Part shown: one piece after another, positions 15,011 to 24,179 of the stretch
How the letters are laid out: each line of letters opens with the position of its first letter
Numbering within the stretch: the first letter of the stretch is position 1
DNA from: Pseudomonadota bacterium
GTDB taxonomy: Bacteria; Pseudomonadota; Alphaproteobacteria; Acetobacterales; Acetobacteraceae
Assembly: GCA_021845985.1 (NCBI GenBank)
Contig: JAJZES010000009.1
Location: 1 to 34,482 of the forward strand
Reading direction: 5' to 3'
DNA length: 34,482 bases
Translations under genes and position numbers: made by a program
Notes under the pieces: generated by a model
Seen by the model: only the letters and a program-made list of their open reading frames with translations
Databases searched by the model: none
Told to the model about the DNA's origin: nothing

Positions 15011-16249
15011 ATGCGGACGGTGCTCGACCAGATCCTGAAACGTCTCATCGTCATCGGCCGGCTGACCGTGCGCTGGCCGGATGGTTCGATCACCACCTAT
15101 GCCGGCGCCGATGGTGGCGAGGCGGTGATCGAGCTGCGCACCTGGCGCACGGTGCGCCGGCTGGCGCTCAATCCGGCGCTGACGCTCGGCGAGGCCTATA
15201 TGGACGGCGGCATGGTGCCGGTCGATTGCGACATCTACGGTCTGCTTGACGTGCTGGTCGCCAATATGATGGCCGACCATTCGGGCAAACCGATCATCCA
15301 GCTGCGCCAGGCGCTCGGCCTGCTGACGCGGCGGCTGGCGCAGTTCAATCCGGCCACACGGTCGCGGCGCAACGTCGCCCATCATTACGATCTCAACGGC
15401 CGGCTCTACAGTCTGTTCCTGGACCGCGACCGGCAATATTCCTGCGCCTATTTCCCGCGCGGCGACGAGTCGCTGGAGGAAGCGCAGATCGCCAAGAAGC
15501 GCCACATCGCCGCCAAGCTCTGCCTCGACCGGCCGGATCTGTCGGTGCTCGACATCGGCTGCGGCTGGGGCGGGCTGGCGCTGACCCTGGCACGCGACTA
15601 TGGCGCGCGGGTCACCGGCATCACCCTCTCGACCGAACAACTCGCCGAGGCGCAGGCGCGCGCCCGCGCCGAAGGGCTGGAGGACCGGGTCAGCTTCGAG
15701 CTGATGGATTACCGGGCGATGCACCGCAGCTTCGACCGCATCGTCTCGGTCGGCATGTTCGAGCATGTCGGCGTCGGCCATTACCGGCAGTTCTTCGAGG
15801 TGATGAAGCGCTGCCTCGCGCCCGACGGGGTGGCGCTGCTGCACGCCATCGGCCGCAGCGACCGGCCGGGTTCGACCAATCCGTGGATCGCCAAATACAT
15901 CTTCCCCGGCGGCTACTGCCCGGCCCTGTCGGAGGTCTTTCCGCCGATCGAGAGAGTCGGCCTGATCGCGACCGACGTTGAGATCCTGCGGCTGCACTAT
16001 GCCGAGACGCTGCGCCACTGGCGCCGCCGGTTCGCCGCCAACCGCGACGCCATCGCCTCGCTGTATGACGAGCGGTTCTGCCGGATGTTCGAGTTCTACC
16101 TCGCCGGCAGCGAGATGTCGTTCCGCCGCGAGCACATGATGATCTTCCAGGTTCAGTTGACCCGCTCCCAGGCGGCGGCGCCGCTGAGCCGCGACTACAT
16201 CACCGACAGCGAACGCAGCATGGCGGCGCGAACCCGGGTTGGCGCCTGA
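15011..16249 (+). CDS. cfa: Cyclopropane-fatty-acyl-phospholipid synthase family methyltransferase
   Basis: A 412-residue SAM-dependent enzyme of the CFA synthase family, which adds a methylene across double bonds of membrane phospholipid acyl chains. The N-terminal lipid-binding domain (about 1-115) is followed by NVAHHYDLNGRLYSLFLD and the active-site segment QYSCAYF (Cys145). The SAM loop is VLDIGCGWGGLAL (about 179-191), then SVGMFEHVGVGHY (Glu/His of the bicarbonate site) and LLHAIGRSD. I prefer ATG 15011 (MRTVLDQILK) after GGGGCGG. An in-frame ATG at 14978 would add 11 unconserved residues. It is convergent with the CBS gene. Related methyltransferases with other lipid products cannot be excluded. 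Confidence 0.91.
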   Translation: MRTVLDQILKRLIVIGRLTVRWPDGSITTYAGADGGEAVIELRTWRTVRRLALNPALTLGEAYMDGGMVPVDCDIYGLLDVLVANMMADHSGKPIIQLRQALGLLTRRLAQFNPATRSRRNVAHHYDLNGRLYSLFLDRDRQYSCAYFPRGDESLEEAQIAKKRHIAAKLCLDRPDLSVLDIGCGWGGLALTLARDYGARVTGITLSTEQLAEAQARARAEGLEDRVSFELMDYRAMHRSFDRIVSVGMFEHVGVGHYRQFFEVMKRCLAPDGVALLHAIGRSDRPGSTNPWIAKYIFPGGYCPALSEVFPPIERVGLIATDVEILRLHYAETLRHWRRRFAANRDAIASLYDERFCRMFEFYLAGSEMSFRREHMMIFQVQLTRSQAAAPLSRDYITDSERSMAARTRVGA

Positions 16250-16281
16250 GCCGGCGTTGCGACAACCCGCTTCGGGCACAC

Positions 16282-16716
16282 TCAGCCGCGCATGCGGGCG
16301 ATTTCGAGCAGCACCTCGGCCTCCTGCTGCTTTTCCAGCAGGCGGTAGTTGACCAGATCGCCGATGCTGACGATGCCGGCGAGGCGGGCGTTGTCCATCA
16401 CCGGGACGTGGCGGATTTTGTTCATCGTCATCAGCCGCAGCACATCGTCGATGCGGTCCTCGGCGTGGCAGGTGATGACGCTGTGGGTCATCACCCGCTG
16501 CACCTCGCTCTGCAGCACCGCGGGGCCGTCCTGCGCCAGCCGGCGCACGAGGTCGCGCTCGGAAAAAATGCCAGCCAGGGATTGCCACTGGTCCTCGACC
16601 ACGACGGCGCCGATGCGCCGCTCCGCCAGCAGGCGCACGGCGCGCTCGACCGTGTCGGTCGGCCGCACGCTGGCCACGGCTCGCCCCTTGGTCTCGATCA
16701 CCTCGGCAATCCGCAT
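16282..16716 (-). CDS. CBS-pair domain protein
   Basis: A 144-residue stand-alone Bateman module. Two CBS repeats are visible: about residues 8-62 (RPTDTVERAVRLLAERRIGA, GIFSERDLVRRL) and 73-130 (VMTHSVITCHAEDRIDDVL, RHVPVMDNARLAGIVSIGDL). Such modules bind adenine nucleotides and sense energy state; free-standing ones are often small regulators of unknown partners. ATG 16716 has GGAGG five bases upstream, whereas the GTG six codons earlier has none, so I chose the ATG. It lies alone on the minus strand, convergent with cfa and downstream of an inverted pair of REP-like repeats. Confidence 0.86.
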   Translation of the reverse strand: MRIAEVIETKGRAVASVRPTDTVERAVRLLAERRIGAVVVEDQWQSLAGIFSERDLVRRLAQDGPAVLQSEVQRVMTHSVITCHAEDRIDDVLRLMTMNKIRHVPVMDNARLAGIVSIGDLVNYRLLEKQQEAEVLLEIARMRG

Positions 16717-16862
16717 CGCACCCTCCGCTGTCACAGGACAACAGAATTGGGTCCGGCGCGGCTGACGCCCAATATGCGGAACGATTAAGCCTCAGACAGG
16801 CGGGTCACGACGCCGCGATGCGGCGGCGTGCCAAGCACACTCTCGTTGATCGGACTGCGAAA

Positions 16863-16965
16863 CCTCCCTCTCCCCTTGAGGGAGAGGGCTGGGGTGAGGG
16901 GTCGCGCAAGGGCCGAGTCCTGCGTGGCTGCCCCCCCAACCCAATCCCACAAGGGGAGGGGGCAC
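16863..16965. repeat. Inverted pair of REP-like dispersed repeats
   Basis: The left unit (about 16863-16901) contains a perfect inverted repeat, CCCTCTCCC (16866-16874) and GGGAGAGGG (16880-16888), followed by CTGGGGTGAGGGG. The right unit (about 16927-16965), read on the minus strand, gives CCCCCTCCCCTTGTGGGA and then TTGGGTTGGGGGGG. This aligns with the left unit with several mismatches. The two therefore look like diverged copies of one repeat in opposite orientation, 25 bp apart, as in BIME-type doublets. They sit between the FYDLN gene stop (17009) and the CBS gene start (16716). Sequences of this CCCTCTCCC...GGGTGAGGG type are scattered in many proteobacterial genomes. Confidence 0.62.
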
Positions 16966-17008
16966 TCGGTGCGCCTAGCCATGCGTGCCTCAGCCAACGA
17001 ATCTCTGC

Positions 17009-17344
17009 TCAGCGCTCCTCTTCGCCGGGTTCCGCCTCGACATCGACATCGACGATGGCGTCGCCGCCGTCTTCGAGGTCGGAGGCATCTTCCAGCACAT
17101 CCTCCTCGGCCTCTTCCTCCGGCGCCTCGGCATCCGGCTCGGCGTCTTCCAGGCCGGGGACGGGCAGCGGCTTGGCGCGGCGCTTCTCCTCCAGCACGTT
17201 GCCGCCGGTGCGGCGCGGGCGCGGCTGCTCGGCCGGCTGTTCGGTGCCGCATTTCGGGCAGACCGCCGGCTGCTTGGTCAGATCGTAGAAGCGTGCGCCG
17301 CAGGAGACGCAGACCCGCTTGGTGCCGAGTTCAGGCTTGGCCAT
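17009..17344 (-). CDS. FYDLN_acid family zinc-ribbon protein (TIGR02300)
   Basis: A 111-residue protein with an N-terminal zinc ribbon, Cys12/Cys15 (VCVSC) and Cys29/Cys32 (VCPKC), and the signature GARFYDLTK (16-24). A very acidic tail (residues about 65-111, mostly Glu/Asp) follows. This is exactly the alphaproteobacterial FYDLN_acid family, whose function is unknown. The start was set at [10 protein letters not shown] (17344); the longer frame from 17359 lacks support. It is divergent from aroA, a conserved neighbourhood in alphaproteobacteria, so the 126-bp spacer (17345-17470) probably carries both promoters. No boxes are convincing by eye. Confidence 0.9.
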   Translation of the reverse strand: MAKPELGTKRVCVSCGARFYDLTKQPAVCPKCGTEQPAEQPRPRRTGGNVLEEKRRAKPLPVPGLEDAEPDAEAPEEEAEEDVLEDASDLEDGGDAIVDVDVEAEPGEEER

Positions 17345-17470
17345 CGAGAAGCCTCGCAATGCGCGCAGAGATGCGGCGGGGGGCGGAGGGCGCGCCCCAT
17401 GCCACTGGATCGCCCGGCTGTCAAACCGGCGCCTGTCAAACCCGCCCCCTGCATGCTATGCGCCCGCGCC

Positions 17471-18823
17471 ATGAGCGCTCCCGCCGTGACCCCGTTTCTC
17501 GCCCGCCGCCCGGCCGCGCCGCTCGGCGGCACCCTGGCCGTGCCGGGGGACAAATCAATTTCCCATCGCGCCCTGATGTTCGGCGCCCTGGCGGTCGGCG
17601 AGACCCGCATCGCCGGGCTGCTGGAGGGCGAAGACGTGCTGCGCACCGCCGCGGCGATGCGCGCGCTCGGGGCCGAGGTGGTGCGCGACGGGCCGGGCGC
17701 CTGGCGGGTTGCCGGGCGCGGCATCGGCGGCCTGATCGAGCCGGCGGAGGTGCTCGACATGGGCAATTCCGGCACCGCGGCGCGGTTGCTCGCCGGCATC
17801 CTGGCGAGCCACCCGATTTTCGCCGTGCTGACCGGCGATGCCAGCCTGCGCCGCCGGCCGATGCGGCGCGTCACCGAGCCGCTGGCGCTGTGCGGCGCGC
17901 GGTTCGACGGGCGCGCCGGCGGGCGGCTGCCGCTGGCGGTGCGCGGCGCGGCCGATGCGCTGCCGATCGAGTATCGCCTGCCGGTGGCCTCGGCGCAGGT
18001 GAAAAGCGCCGTGCTGCTGTGCGGCCTGAATGCCGCCGGGCTGACGCGGGTGGAGGAGCCGGCGGCGACGCGCGACCATTCGGAGAACATGCTGCGCCAT
18101 TTCGGCGCCGAGGTGACGGTGGAGAGCGCCGGCGCCGGCCGCGTCATCACCCTGCTCGGCCAGCCGGAGCTGCGCGCCGCCGACATCACTGTGCCGGGCG
18201 ACCCGTCCTCGGCCGCTTTTCTGATCGTCGCCGCGCTGCTGGTACCGGGCACCCGCCTGCGCCTCACCGGCGTCGGGCTGAACCCGCTGCGCACCGGCCT
18301 GCTGGTGACGCTGCGCGAGATGGGCGCGGTGCTGACGGTGGAGAATGCCCGCAGCGAGGGCGGCGAGCCGGTCGGCGACATCGTCGTCACGCATGCCGCG
18401 CTGCGCGGCGTGGAGGTGCCGCCAGAGCGGGCGCCGAGCATGATCGACGAATATCCCGTGCTTGCCGTGGCCGCCGCCTGTGCCGAGGGGGTGACGCGAA
18501 TGCGCGGGCTGCATGAGCTGCGGGTGAAGGAGAGCGACCGGCTGGCGGCGACGGCGGCGCTGCTGGCCGCCAACGGGGTGCGGGTGGAGATCGCCGGCGC
18601 TGATCTGATCGTGCATGGCACCGGGCGGCCGCCACAGGGCGGCGGGCTGGTGGCGACGCAGATGGACCACCGGCTGGCGATGAGCGCGCTGGTGCTCGGG
18701 CTGGCCACCGCCGAGCCGGTGCGCGTCGATGACGCCGGCTTCATCGACACCAGCTTTCCCGGCTTCGTCGCGCTGATCAACTCCGCCATCGCCGACCCCG
18801 CCCCGGCGCTGCTGCCGGCGTGA
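17471..18823 (+). CDS. aroA: 3-phosphoshikimate 1-carboxyvinyltransferase (EPSP synthase)
   Basis: A 450-residue enzyme of the shikimate pathway joining shikimate-3-phosphate and PEP, ahead of chorismate and aromatic amino acids. Motifs are [11 protein letters not shown] (Lys28 region), [30 protein letters not shown] (98-107), [33 protein letters not shown] and [12 protein letters not shown]. The overall pattern (SAQVK, LLEGEDV) is that of class II EPSP synthases like the CP4 enzyme. However, the loop reads GNSGTA with glycine where the glyphosate-insensitive CP4 form has alanine. The GTG of cmk overlaps its stop by four bases. Confidence 0.97.
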   Translation: MSAPAVTPFLARRPAAPLGGTLAVPGDKSISHRALMFGALAVGETRIAGLLEGEDVLRTAAAMRALGAEVVRDGPGAWRVAGRGIGGLIEPAEVLDMGNSGTAARLLAGILASHPIFAVLTGDASLRRRPMRRVTEPLALCGARFDGRAGGRLPLAVRGAADALPIEYRLPVASAQVKSAVLLCGLNAAGLTRVEEPAATRDHSENMLRHFGAEVTVESAGAGRVITLLGQPELRAADITVPGDPSSAAFLIVAALLVPGTRLRLTGVGLNPLRTGLLVTLREMGAVLTVENARSEGGEPVGDIVVTHAALRGVEVPPERAPSMIDEYPVLAVAAACAEGVTRMRGLHELRVKESDRLAATAALLAANGVRVEIAGADLIVHGTGRPPQGGGLVATQMDHRLAMSALVLGLATAEPVRVDDAGFIDTSFPGFVALINSAIADPAPALLPA

Positions 18824-19449
18824 ACCTGATCATCGCCATCGACGGGCCGGCGGCGGCCGGCAAGGGCACGCTGGCGCGCCGGCTGGCGGCGCATTTCGGC
18901 CTGCCGCATCTCGATACCGGGCTGCTCTACCGCGCCACCGGCCGGCGTGTGCTGGACGCCGGCGGCGCCCCCGCCGACCCGCTCGTGGCCGAGGCGGCGG
19001 CGCGGGCGCTGACGGCGGCGGATCTTGCCCGAGACGACCTGCGCGGGCCGGCGGCGGACGCGGCGGCGACGCAGGTGGCGGCGGTGCCCGGGGTGCGCGC
19101 GGCGCTGCTGGAGTTTCAGCGGTCGTTCGGCGGCGGGCGCGGCGCGGTGCTGGACGGGCGCGACATCGGCACCGTGGTTTTTCCGGCGGCCGCGGCGAAG
19201 CTGTTCGTCACCGCCAGCGTCGCGGCGCGCGGCCGGCGCCGCTGGCTGGAACTGACGGCGCGCGGCGAGGCCGCCGATCTGGCCGAGGTGATCGAGCAGG
19301 TGCGGCGGCGCGACGCGCAGGACCGCAGCCGCGCCGCGGCGCCGCTGGTGCCGGCGGCCGATGCCCTTCTGCTCGACACCACGACGCTCGACGCGGCGGC
19401 GACCTTCACCCGGGCGCTGGAGCTGCTGGGCACGCGGGTCAATGCCTGA
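18820..19449 (+). CDS. cmk: Cytidylate kinase
   Basis: A 209-residue (d)CMP kinase that makes (d)CDP from (d)CMP using ATP. The P-loop is [13 protein letters not shown] (about 7-19). CMP contacts are [14 protein letters not shown] and [12 protein letters not shown], with the lid Arg-rich segment [17 protein letters not shown]. The start is GTG 18820, overlapping the aroA stop, so translation is coupled. In many alphaproteobacteria rpsA follows aroA-cmk. Here the next gene, overlapping by eight bases, encodes a GT61-type protein instead. Confidence 0.96.
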   Translation: MNLIIAIDGPAAAGKGTLARRLAAHFGLPHLDTGLLYRATGRRVLDAGGAPADPLVAEAAARALTAADLARDDLRGPAADAAATQVAAVPGVRAALLEFQRSFGGGRGAVLDGRDIGTVVFPAAAAKLFVTASVAARGRRRWLELTARGEAADLAEVIEQVRRRDAQDRSRAAAPLVPAADALLLDTTTLDAAATFTRALELLGTRVNA

Positions 19450-21235
19450 GGCGGCGCTGCTCGCCGCTGCCCGTCGCCCGGCGGCGGCGCTGCGGCAGCG
19501 CATGGAGGCGCTGGAACTCGACGCTTCGCCCGGCGCGGCGGCGACCGCGGTGGCGCTGTTCGAGAGCGTGTTCTGGCGCCTGCCGCCGTTTGCCGACGAC
19601 CTGCTGCCGCTGGTCGCCGCCGCCTGCTACGCCCGGCTCGGCCGCGATGACCCGGCGTTTTTGCTGGCCGGTCTGGCGGCCCAGTGGCGGCCCGAGGCGC
19701 CGGAGACGCACGAGGCGCGGCGGCTGCTGGCGGCCCACCGTCCGGCGGCCGGCCACGCCGCCGCGGCGGCGGCGGCGGCCGGGGCGCGCATCCTCGCCGC
19801 GCCGGTGCCCGCCGACAACCTGCAGACGGCGCTGGAACAGCGCACCGCTGCCGGCGACTGGGCCGGCGCCGCGGCGCTGCTGGAAGGGGTGTGGCCGTCG
19901 CTGCCGCCGGTGGAAGCCTACTGGGTCCATTTCCACGCCATGCAGACCTATGCCGCGCTCGGGCGCAGCGACGCGGCGTTGCTGTTCGCCGCGCTGACGG
20001 TGCAGTTCGATCCGATGGCGGACGGCGCCCCGGAAGCCTATCGGCGGCTGCAGGAGATATTTCGCCAGGCCGGCCGCGCCGATGACAGCGCCGCGGTGGC
20101 GGCGCGCGCCGACGCCCTGTTGGCGGTGCCGTCGCGCGCCGCCGACCTCAACACGCTGCGGCAGGACCGCATCGTTCATGCCGCCGACGAACGCCCGGCG
20201 CAGTCCTGGCGGCTTTATGGCGGCGGCGTGCCGCACGGTTTGCGGCAGCCGCGGACGGCGATGCGGCGGCCGGCGGTCAGCCTCGCCGAACTGCTCGACG
20301 CCGACGTGCTGATCTGCGGCCACGCGGTCGCGGTGTTCGATGCGGCCGGCGGCGCCTGCCCCGATCTGTCGGTCGGCGCCGCGCCGGCGCTGCTGCGCCG
20401 CCGGCTGGAGGCGATGCGCCGCGCCGGCACCCCGGTCCGGCGGGCAACGCTGGAGACGGCGGTGCTGGCGCTCGACGAGTTTCCGCACGCCAAAATCTGC
20501 CATTATCTGCTCGACCACGCGACGCGGCTGCTGGTCTATCGCGATGCCGGGGTCGATCTGCGGCAGGTCACGGTGATCGGCCCGCCGCCGCAGACCGGCT
20601 ATCAGCACGACACCGCCGCCCGGCTCGGCGTCGGCGCCTGGCAGTCCACCGCTCAGCCGGCGCGGCTGCGGGTCAGGCGGCTGCTGGTCAGTTCCAACTG
20701 CCATCAGTTGCGCCACCCGGCGCACTGGGGCGCGGCATGGGCGGTGGATGGCGTGCGGGCGCTGTTCGATCTGGCGCCGCGGCAGCGCACCCGCCGGCTG
20801 CTGATCTCGCGCGCCGACAGCGACTATCGCCGCCTCGCCAACGAGGCCGCGCTGATGGCGCTGCTGGCGCCGCTCGGGTTCGAGACCATCGTCCCCGGCC
20901 GGCTGTCCTTTGCCGAGCAGATCGCGGCGTTCCGCGACGCCACGCATATCGTCGGGCCGCACGGCGCCGGCCTCGCCAACATCCTGTTCGCGGCGCCGGG
21001 GACGCATGTGCTGGAGGTGTTCCACCCGCTTTATGGCACCTGGGCCTATGCCGTGCTGGCCGGGGCGATCGGCCTCGACTACGGCTCGCTGCTCGGGCGC
21101 GACGCGCTGTCGGATGCCGCCGAGGTCAACGACCCCGACTGGCCGCATGAGCAGCGCAACCTGTATGCCGGGCGCGACATGCTGGCCGATCCGCACGAGG
21201 TTCGGCGCTGGCTCGGCGAGACCGGCGCCGGCTGA
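19442..21235 (+). CDS. GT61/DUF563 glycosyltransferase with helical-repeat N terminus
   Basis: A 597-residue protein. Residues 1-250 are Ala/Leu-rich helices resembling TPR-like repeats ([16 protein letters not shown] ... [20 protein letters not shown]). Residues about 260-590 form a DUF563/GT61 domain. Its diagnostic pieces are [18 protein letters not shown], the helix [18 protein letters not shown], and [23 protein letters not shown] near residue 505. GT61 enzymes transfer sugars such as xylose or GlcNAc; bacterial members sit in surface-glycan loci. Its ATG (19442) overlaps the end of cmk by eight bases, placing it in the aroA-cmk operon by position. It is convergent with bolA, 22 bp away. 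Specificity is unknown. Confidence 0.75.
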   Translation: MPEAALLAAARRPAAALRQRMEALELDASPGAAATAVALFESVFWRLPPFADDLLPLVAAACYARLGRDDPAFLLAGLAAQWRPEAPETHEARRLLAAHRPAAGHAAAAAAAAGARILAAPVPADNLQTALEQRTAAGDWAGAAALLEGVWPSLPPVEAYWVHFHAMQTYAALGRSDAALLFAALTVQFDPMADGAPEAYRRLQEIFRQAGRADDSAAVAARADALLAVPSRAADLNTLRQDRIVHAADERPAQSWRLYGGGVPHGLRQPRTAMRRPAVSLAELLDADVLICGHAVAVFDAAGGACPDLSVGAAPALLRRRLEAMRRAGTPVRRATLETAVLALDEFPHAKICHYLLDHATRLLVYRDAGVDLRQVTVIGPPPQTGYQHDTAARLGVGAWQSTAQPARLRVRRLLVSSNCHQLRHPAHWGAAWAVDGVRALFDLAPRQRTRRLLISRADSDYRRLANEAALMALLAPLGFETIVPGRLSFAEQIAAFRDATHIVGPHGAGLANILFAAPGTHVLEVFHPLYGTWAYAVLAGAIGLDYGSLLGRDALSDAAEVNDPDWPHEQRNLYAGRDMLADPHEVRRWLGETGAG

Positions 21236-21257
21236 GGCGCCCGCCGCGGCCGGCCGG

Positions 21258-21548
21258 TCAGCCCGAGAGCGCCGCGGCTTCCTGCGGCGTGTGCAGCGTC
21301 AGTGCCAGCGCGTGCAGCCCGTCGGCAAACTCCGCCGCCAGCGCAGCATGCACCGCACGCGCGCGGGCGACGCGCGACTGGCCGGCGAAGGCGGCGCTGA
21401 CCAGGGTGACGCTGTAATGTGTCTGCCCGCCCGGCGCCGCGCCGGCATGGCCGGCATGGCGGGCGCTGTCGTCGGCCACCGCCAGGGTGACGGGGGCGAA
21501 ATGCTCGGTCAGGACGGCTTCGATGCGGGCGGCGCGGGAGGTGTTCAT
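21258..21548 (-). CDS. bolA: BolA-family protein
   Basis: A 96-residue BolA/IbaG-like protein. The KH-like fold shows as RIEAVLTEHFAPVTLAVADD, HYSVTLVSAAFAGQSRVARA and the C-terminal LHALALTLHTPQEA. BolA proteins bind monothiol glutaredoxins and share [2Fe-2S] clusters; some act on morphology or gene expression. A Gly/Ala/His-rich insertion (RHAGHAGAAPGGQTH, about 30-44) contains histidines that could be the Fe-S ligands. ATG 21548 was chosen because homology begins there. It is divergent from the J-domain gene, a layout conserved with cobS/cobT in alphaproteobacteria; the 80-bp spacer must hold both promoters. Confidence 0.87.
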   Translation of the reverse strand: MNTSRAARIEAVLTEHFAPVTLAVADDSARHAGHAGAAPGGQTHYSVTLVSAAFAGQSRVARARAVHAALAAEFADGLHALALTLHTPQEAAALSG

Positions 21549-21628
21549 GCGCCGGCTTATCGCGCAGGGCGCCGCCGGTGCCAATTCCCCCTTTGCAAAC
21601 GCCGCGGCACGCCGCACATATCACGACG

Positions 21629-22225
21629 ATGACCCGACGCTTTGCACGCCCCCGGGCCTACGCGCCGGACCCGGACGCGCCGGGCCGACAATGTGACATG
21701 CCCGGCTGCGGCGCCGCCGGCGATTACCGTGCGCCGAAATCGCGCTCGGCGCTGCGCGACTACTGGTGGTTCTGCCTGGAGCATGTGCGCGCCTATAATT
21801 CCGGCTGGGACTTCTATAAGGGCATGTCGCCGGCGCAGATCGAGGCGGAGACCCGCGCCGATATCTATGGCCACCGGCCGACCTGGCCGCTCGGCCATCT
21901 CGGCGCCCGGCTCGATGAGGCGATGCGGCGCGACCCGCTGCATGTGCTCAATGCCGGCTTCCGCCGCGCCGAGGCCGAGCGCCGGGCGCGTGCCGCCGCC
22001 GACGCGCCGGCGGAGTTGCGCGAGCCGCTGGCAACGCTCGGGCTGGTCTGGCCGTTGACCCTGCCGGAGCTGAAGACACGCTACAAACAGCTCGCCAAGC
22101 AGCACCACCCGGACGCCAATGGCGGCGACCGCGCGGCGGAGGAGCGGCTGAAAACCATCAACCTCGCCTATGCCGCGCTGCGCAGCCGACTCAATCAGAG
22201 CGAACCGCTGGCCGCCACCGGGTGA
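21629..22225 (+). CDS. DnaJ (J-domain) family protein
   Basis: A 198-residue protein with a C-terminal J domain (about 140-190): [20 protein letters not shown] contains the HPD triplet that stimulates DnaK ATPase, followed by the helix [15 protein letters not shown]. The N-terminal part has [15 protein letters not shown] (a two-Cys motif) and the conserved [19 protein letters not shown]. It lacks the Gly/Phe and zinc regions of true DnaJ, so it is a specialised cochaperone. ATG 21629 gives [11 protein letters not shown]; the longer frame upstream has no support. Position bolA<-J-domain->cobS-cobT is a frequent alphaproteobacterial order. Its client is unknown. Confidence 0.87.
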   Translation: MTRRFARPRAYAPDPDAPGRQCDMPGCGAAGDYRAPKSRSALRDYWWFCLEHVRAYNSGWDFYKGMSPAQIEAETRADIYGHRPTWPLGHLGARLDEAMRRDPLHVLNAGFRRAEAERRARAAADAPAELREPLATLGLVWPLTLPELKTRYKQLAKQHHPDANGGDRAAEERLKTINLAYAALRSRLNQSEPLAATG

Positions 22226-22340
22226 CCCGCGCGATCCCGCCCCAGCCATACCGGCAGGGGCCTACCCACGCCGCCCTACCCACGCTACAGCCTTGGGGAG
22301 TAGTATCGGTTTCCCCGGCGAACACAGGAATTGCTGGTCG

Positions 22341-23357
22341 ATGAACAAGCTTGCCGCCGTGTCCGAAAGCCGCGCCCTGCCCACTTCGGCGATCAATGTC
22401 CCGGATACGGAGGTGCTGGCGCGCGAGGCCTTCGGCCTCGACAGTGACCTGCGCGTGCCGGCCTTCACCCAACGCACCGAGCATGTCCCCGACATCGACC
22501 CGGCCTACCGCTTCGACCGGGAGACCACGCTGGCCATCCTCGCCGGCTTCACCTTCAACCGGCGGGTGATGATCCAGGGCTATCACGGCACCGGCAAATC
22601 GACCCATATCGAGCAGGTGGCGGCGCGGCTCAACTGGCCCTGCATCCGCGTCAATCTGGACAGTCACATCAGCCGCATCGACCTGATCGGCAAGGATGCG
22701 ATCGTGCTGAAGGACGGCAAGCAGGTCACCGAGTTCCGCGAGGGCATCCTGCCGTGGACGCTGCAGCACGCCTGCGCGCTGGTGTTCGACGAATACGACG
22801 CCGGCCGGCCGGATGTGATGTTCGTCATCCAGCGGGTGCTGGAGGTCGAGGGCAAGCTGACGCTGCTCGACCAGAACCGGGTGATCCGGCCGCATCCGGC
22901 GTTCCGCCTGTTCGCCACCTCGAACACCGTCGGCCTCGGCGACACCACCGGCCTCTATCACGGCACCCAGCAGATCAATCAGGGGCAGATGGACCGCTGG
23001 AACATCGTCGCCACGCTGAACTACCTGCCGCACGGGCAGGAGACCGAGATCGTCATGGCCAAGCTGGCCATCGAGCCGGGCGACAAGGCGGCGCGCAAGC
23101 GGGTCGAAAGCATGGTGGCGCTGGCCGACCTGACGCGGGCCGGCTTCATCAACGGCGACATCTCGACGGTGATGTCGCCGCGCACGGTGATCACCTGGGC
23201 CGAGAACACCCGCATTTTCGGCGATATCGGCTTCGCCTTCCGGCTGACCTTCCTCAACAAATGCGACGAGGCGGAGCGCAGCACCGTGGCCGAATATTAT
23301 CAGCGGTGTTTCAACGAGGAGATCGCGACGGGGACGCTGGCGCGACGCAGCGCGTAG
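22341..23357 (+). CDS. cobS: Aerobic cobaltochelatase subunit CobS
   Basis: A 338-residue MoxR/AAA+ ATPase. CobS forms a ring with CobT that, with CobN, inserts cobalt into hydrogenobyrinic acid a,c-diamide in aerobic B12 synthesis. Walker A is GYHGTGKST (80-88), Walker B is LVFDEYD (147-153), with sensor regions [17 protein letters not shown] and the arginine-rich MDRWNI. The N-terminal [16 protein letters not shown] and the C-terminal [20 protein letters not shown] are typical. The gene starts 115 bp after the J-domain gene. CobS and CobT normally adjoin, but here an unrelated cassette (23381-24179) separates them. Confidence 0.97.
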   Translation: MNKLAAVSESRALPTSAINVPDTEVLAREAFGLDSDLRVPAFTQRTEHVPDIDPAYRFDRETTLAILAGFTFNRRVMIQGYHGTGKSTHIEQVAARLNWPCIRVNLDSHISRIDLIGKDAIVLKDGKQVTEFREGILPWTLQHACALVFDEYDAGRPDVMFVIQRVLEVEGKLTLLDQNRVIRPHPAFRLFATSNTVGLGDTTGLYHGTQQINQGQMDRWNIVATLNYLPHGQETEIVMAKLAIEPGDKAARKRVESMVALADLTRAGFINGDISTVMSPRTVITWAENTRIFGDIGFAFRLTFLNKCDEAERSTVAEYYQRCFNEEIATGTLARRSA

Positions 23358-23380
23358 GACGCGACGCGTGGGGCACCGGG

Positions 23381-23951
23381 ATGGACAGCGCATTGAAAGG
23401 CGATCCGGGCGGGTTGTTCCTGCTGCTCTATCTGCTGCCGGGTCTGCTCGGCGGCGTTGTCTTTGATTTTCTGATTGGCGGCCCCAAGCGGGAGATTTTC
23501 GATCGGCTGGTCACGGCGCTGATTTTGACCCTCGCCGCGTCGGTTTTGCTGATGGTCGTGCTGCACATGCCGGTGGTGCCCGTTCGGGTGGACAAAGACA
23601 GGCCGATTTCGGCGGTTCTTGACGCCTTTATCGGGCGCAACTTGCTGTATGCGTCGATTTTTTCGGTGCTCATCGCAACCGCCTTCGCCGCTCCGGCCAA
23701 TCGCGGGACGACGTATGAAGTGCTGCGCTGGATGGGGCTGACGTTCAACAACGGGCCGGCCGATGTCTGGGCGGATGGCAAATCCCTTGTCGGCTGGCCG
23801 AAATATTTTTCTGCGACCGGCGCGCCGCGAGGTGTTGCTTGCCGAAGCGACGTGGTTGGAGCCGGACGGCTCCGGCGGCATTGCGGCGGTTGATGTCGCC
23901 GGTCCCGGTGTCTATATCTCTGATTTCAGTCAGATAACCTCGATCGAATAG
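23381..23951 (+). pseudogene. Frameshifted membrane protein, DUF6338-like, inserted between cobS and cobT
   Basis: A membrane protein starting at ATG 23381. It has hydrophobic segments GLFLLLYLLPGLLGGVVF (about 11-28) and ALILTLAASVLLMVVLHM (about 46-63), a third near 90-105, then a soluble part. The frame reads sensibly to DGKSLVGWPKYF and then into GAPRGVACRSD. The neighbouring frame continues the expected protein: RREVLLAEATWLEPDGSGG ... GPGVYISDFSQITSIE, ending at 23951. The switch falls on five T's (23806-23810); four would restore a 189-residue protein (KYFLRPARREVL). The topology and REV.L.EATW...GVYISDF tail resemble DUF6338 proteins of unknown function, from memory only. The stretch looks less GC-rich than cobS/cobT. 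This could be a real pseudogene or a homopolymer sequencing error. Confidence 0.55.
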
Positions 23952-23966
23952 CTCGGGTAAGCTGGC

Positions 23967-23973
23967 AAGGAGG
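23967..23973 (+). promoter_or_regulatory. Strong ribosome binding site for the small gene at 23979
   Basis: AAGGAGG lies five bases before GTG 23979. It is the best Shine-Dalgarno match in this part of the window, and it supports a real small gene between the DUF6338-like gene and cobT. Confidence 0.6.
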
Positions 23974-23978
23974 CGGCT

Positions 23979-24179
23979 GTGGCATTCTTTCAACGACGCC
24001 CGGCGATGGGTGAAGGCGTGCGGCCGACAACCCCCAAGCCGCTCCCCAATTTCAACGTCAGCAACCGAAGCGTGATCGGCAACGCTTGGGTGGAACCGCG
24101 CGAAGATCATGCGGATTCCAATCCGGCGAGCGGTACACCGCGGCTTGCACCGAAGCATGGGCAATTGCCAAAGAAATGA
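23979..24179 (+). CDS. Small hypothetical protein translationally coupled to cobT
   Basis: A 66-residue protein beginning at GTG with a strong AAGGAGG site five bases upstream. The sequence ([20 protein letters not shown] ... [17 protein letters not shown] ... LPKK) is polar, rich in Pro, Asn and charged residues, with no membrane segment and no recognised domain; it is probably flexible. Its TGA overlaps the cobT ATG (ATGA 24176-24179). It therefore now supplies the translational coupling into cobT, which cobS would otherwise provide. It follows the DUF6338-like gene by 27 bp, and the two likely arrived together. Its function is unknown. Confidence 0.57.
   Translation: MAFFQRRPAMGEGVRPTTPKPLPNFNVSNRSVIGNAWVEPREDHADSNPASGTPRLAPKHGQLPKK

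Noticed and set aside
22226-22340. Possible cobalamin riboswitch before cobS
   Set aside because: The 115-bp spacer is too short for a full B12 riboswitch, and I see no B12-box-like sequence.
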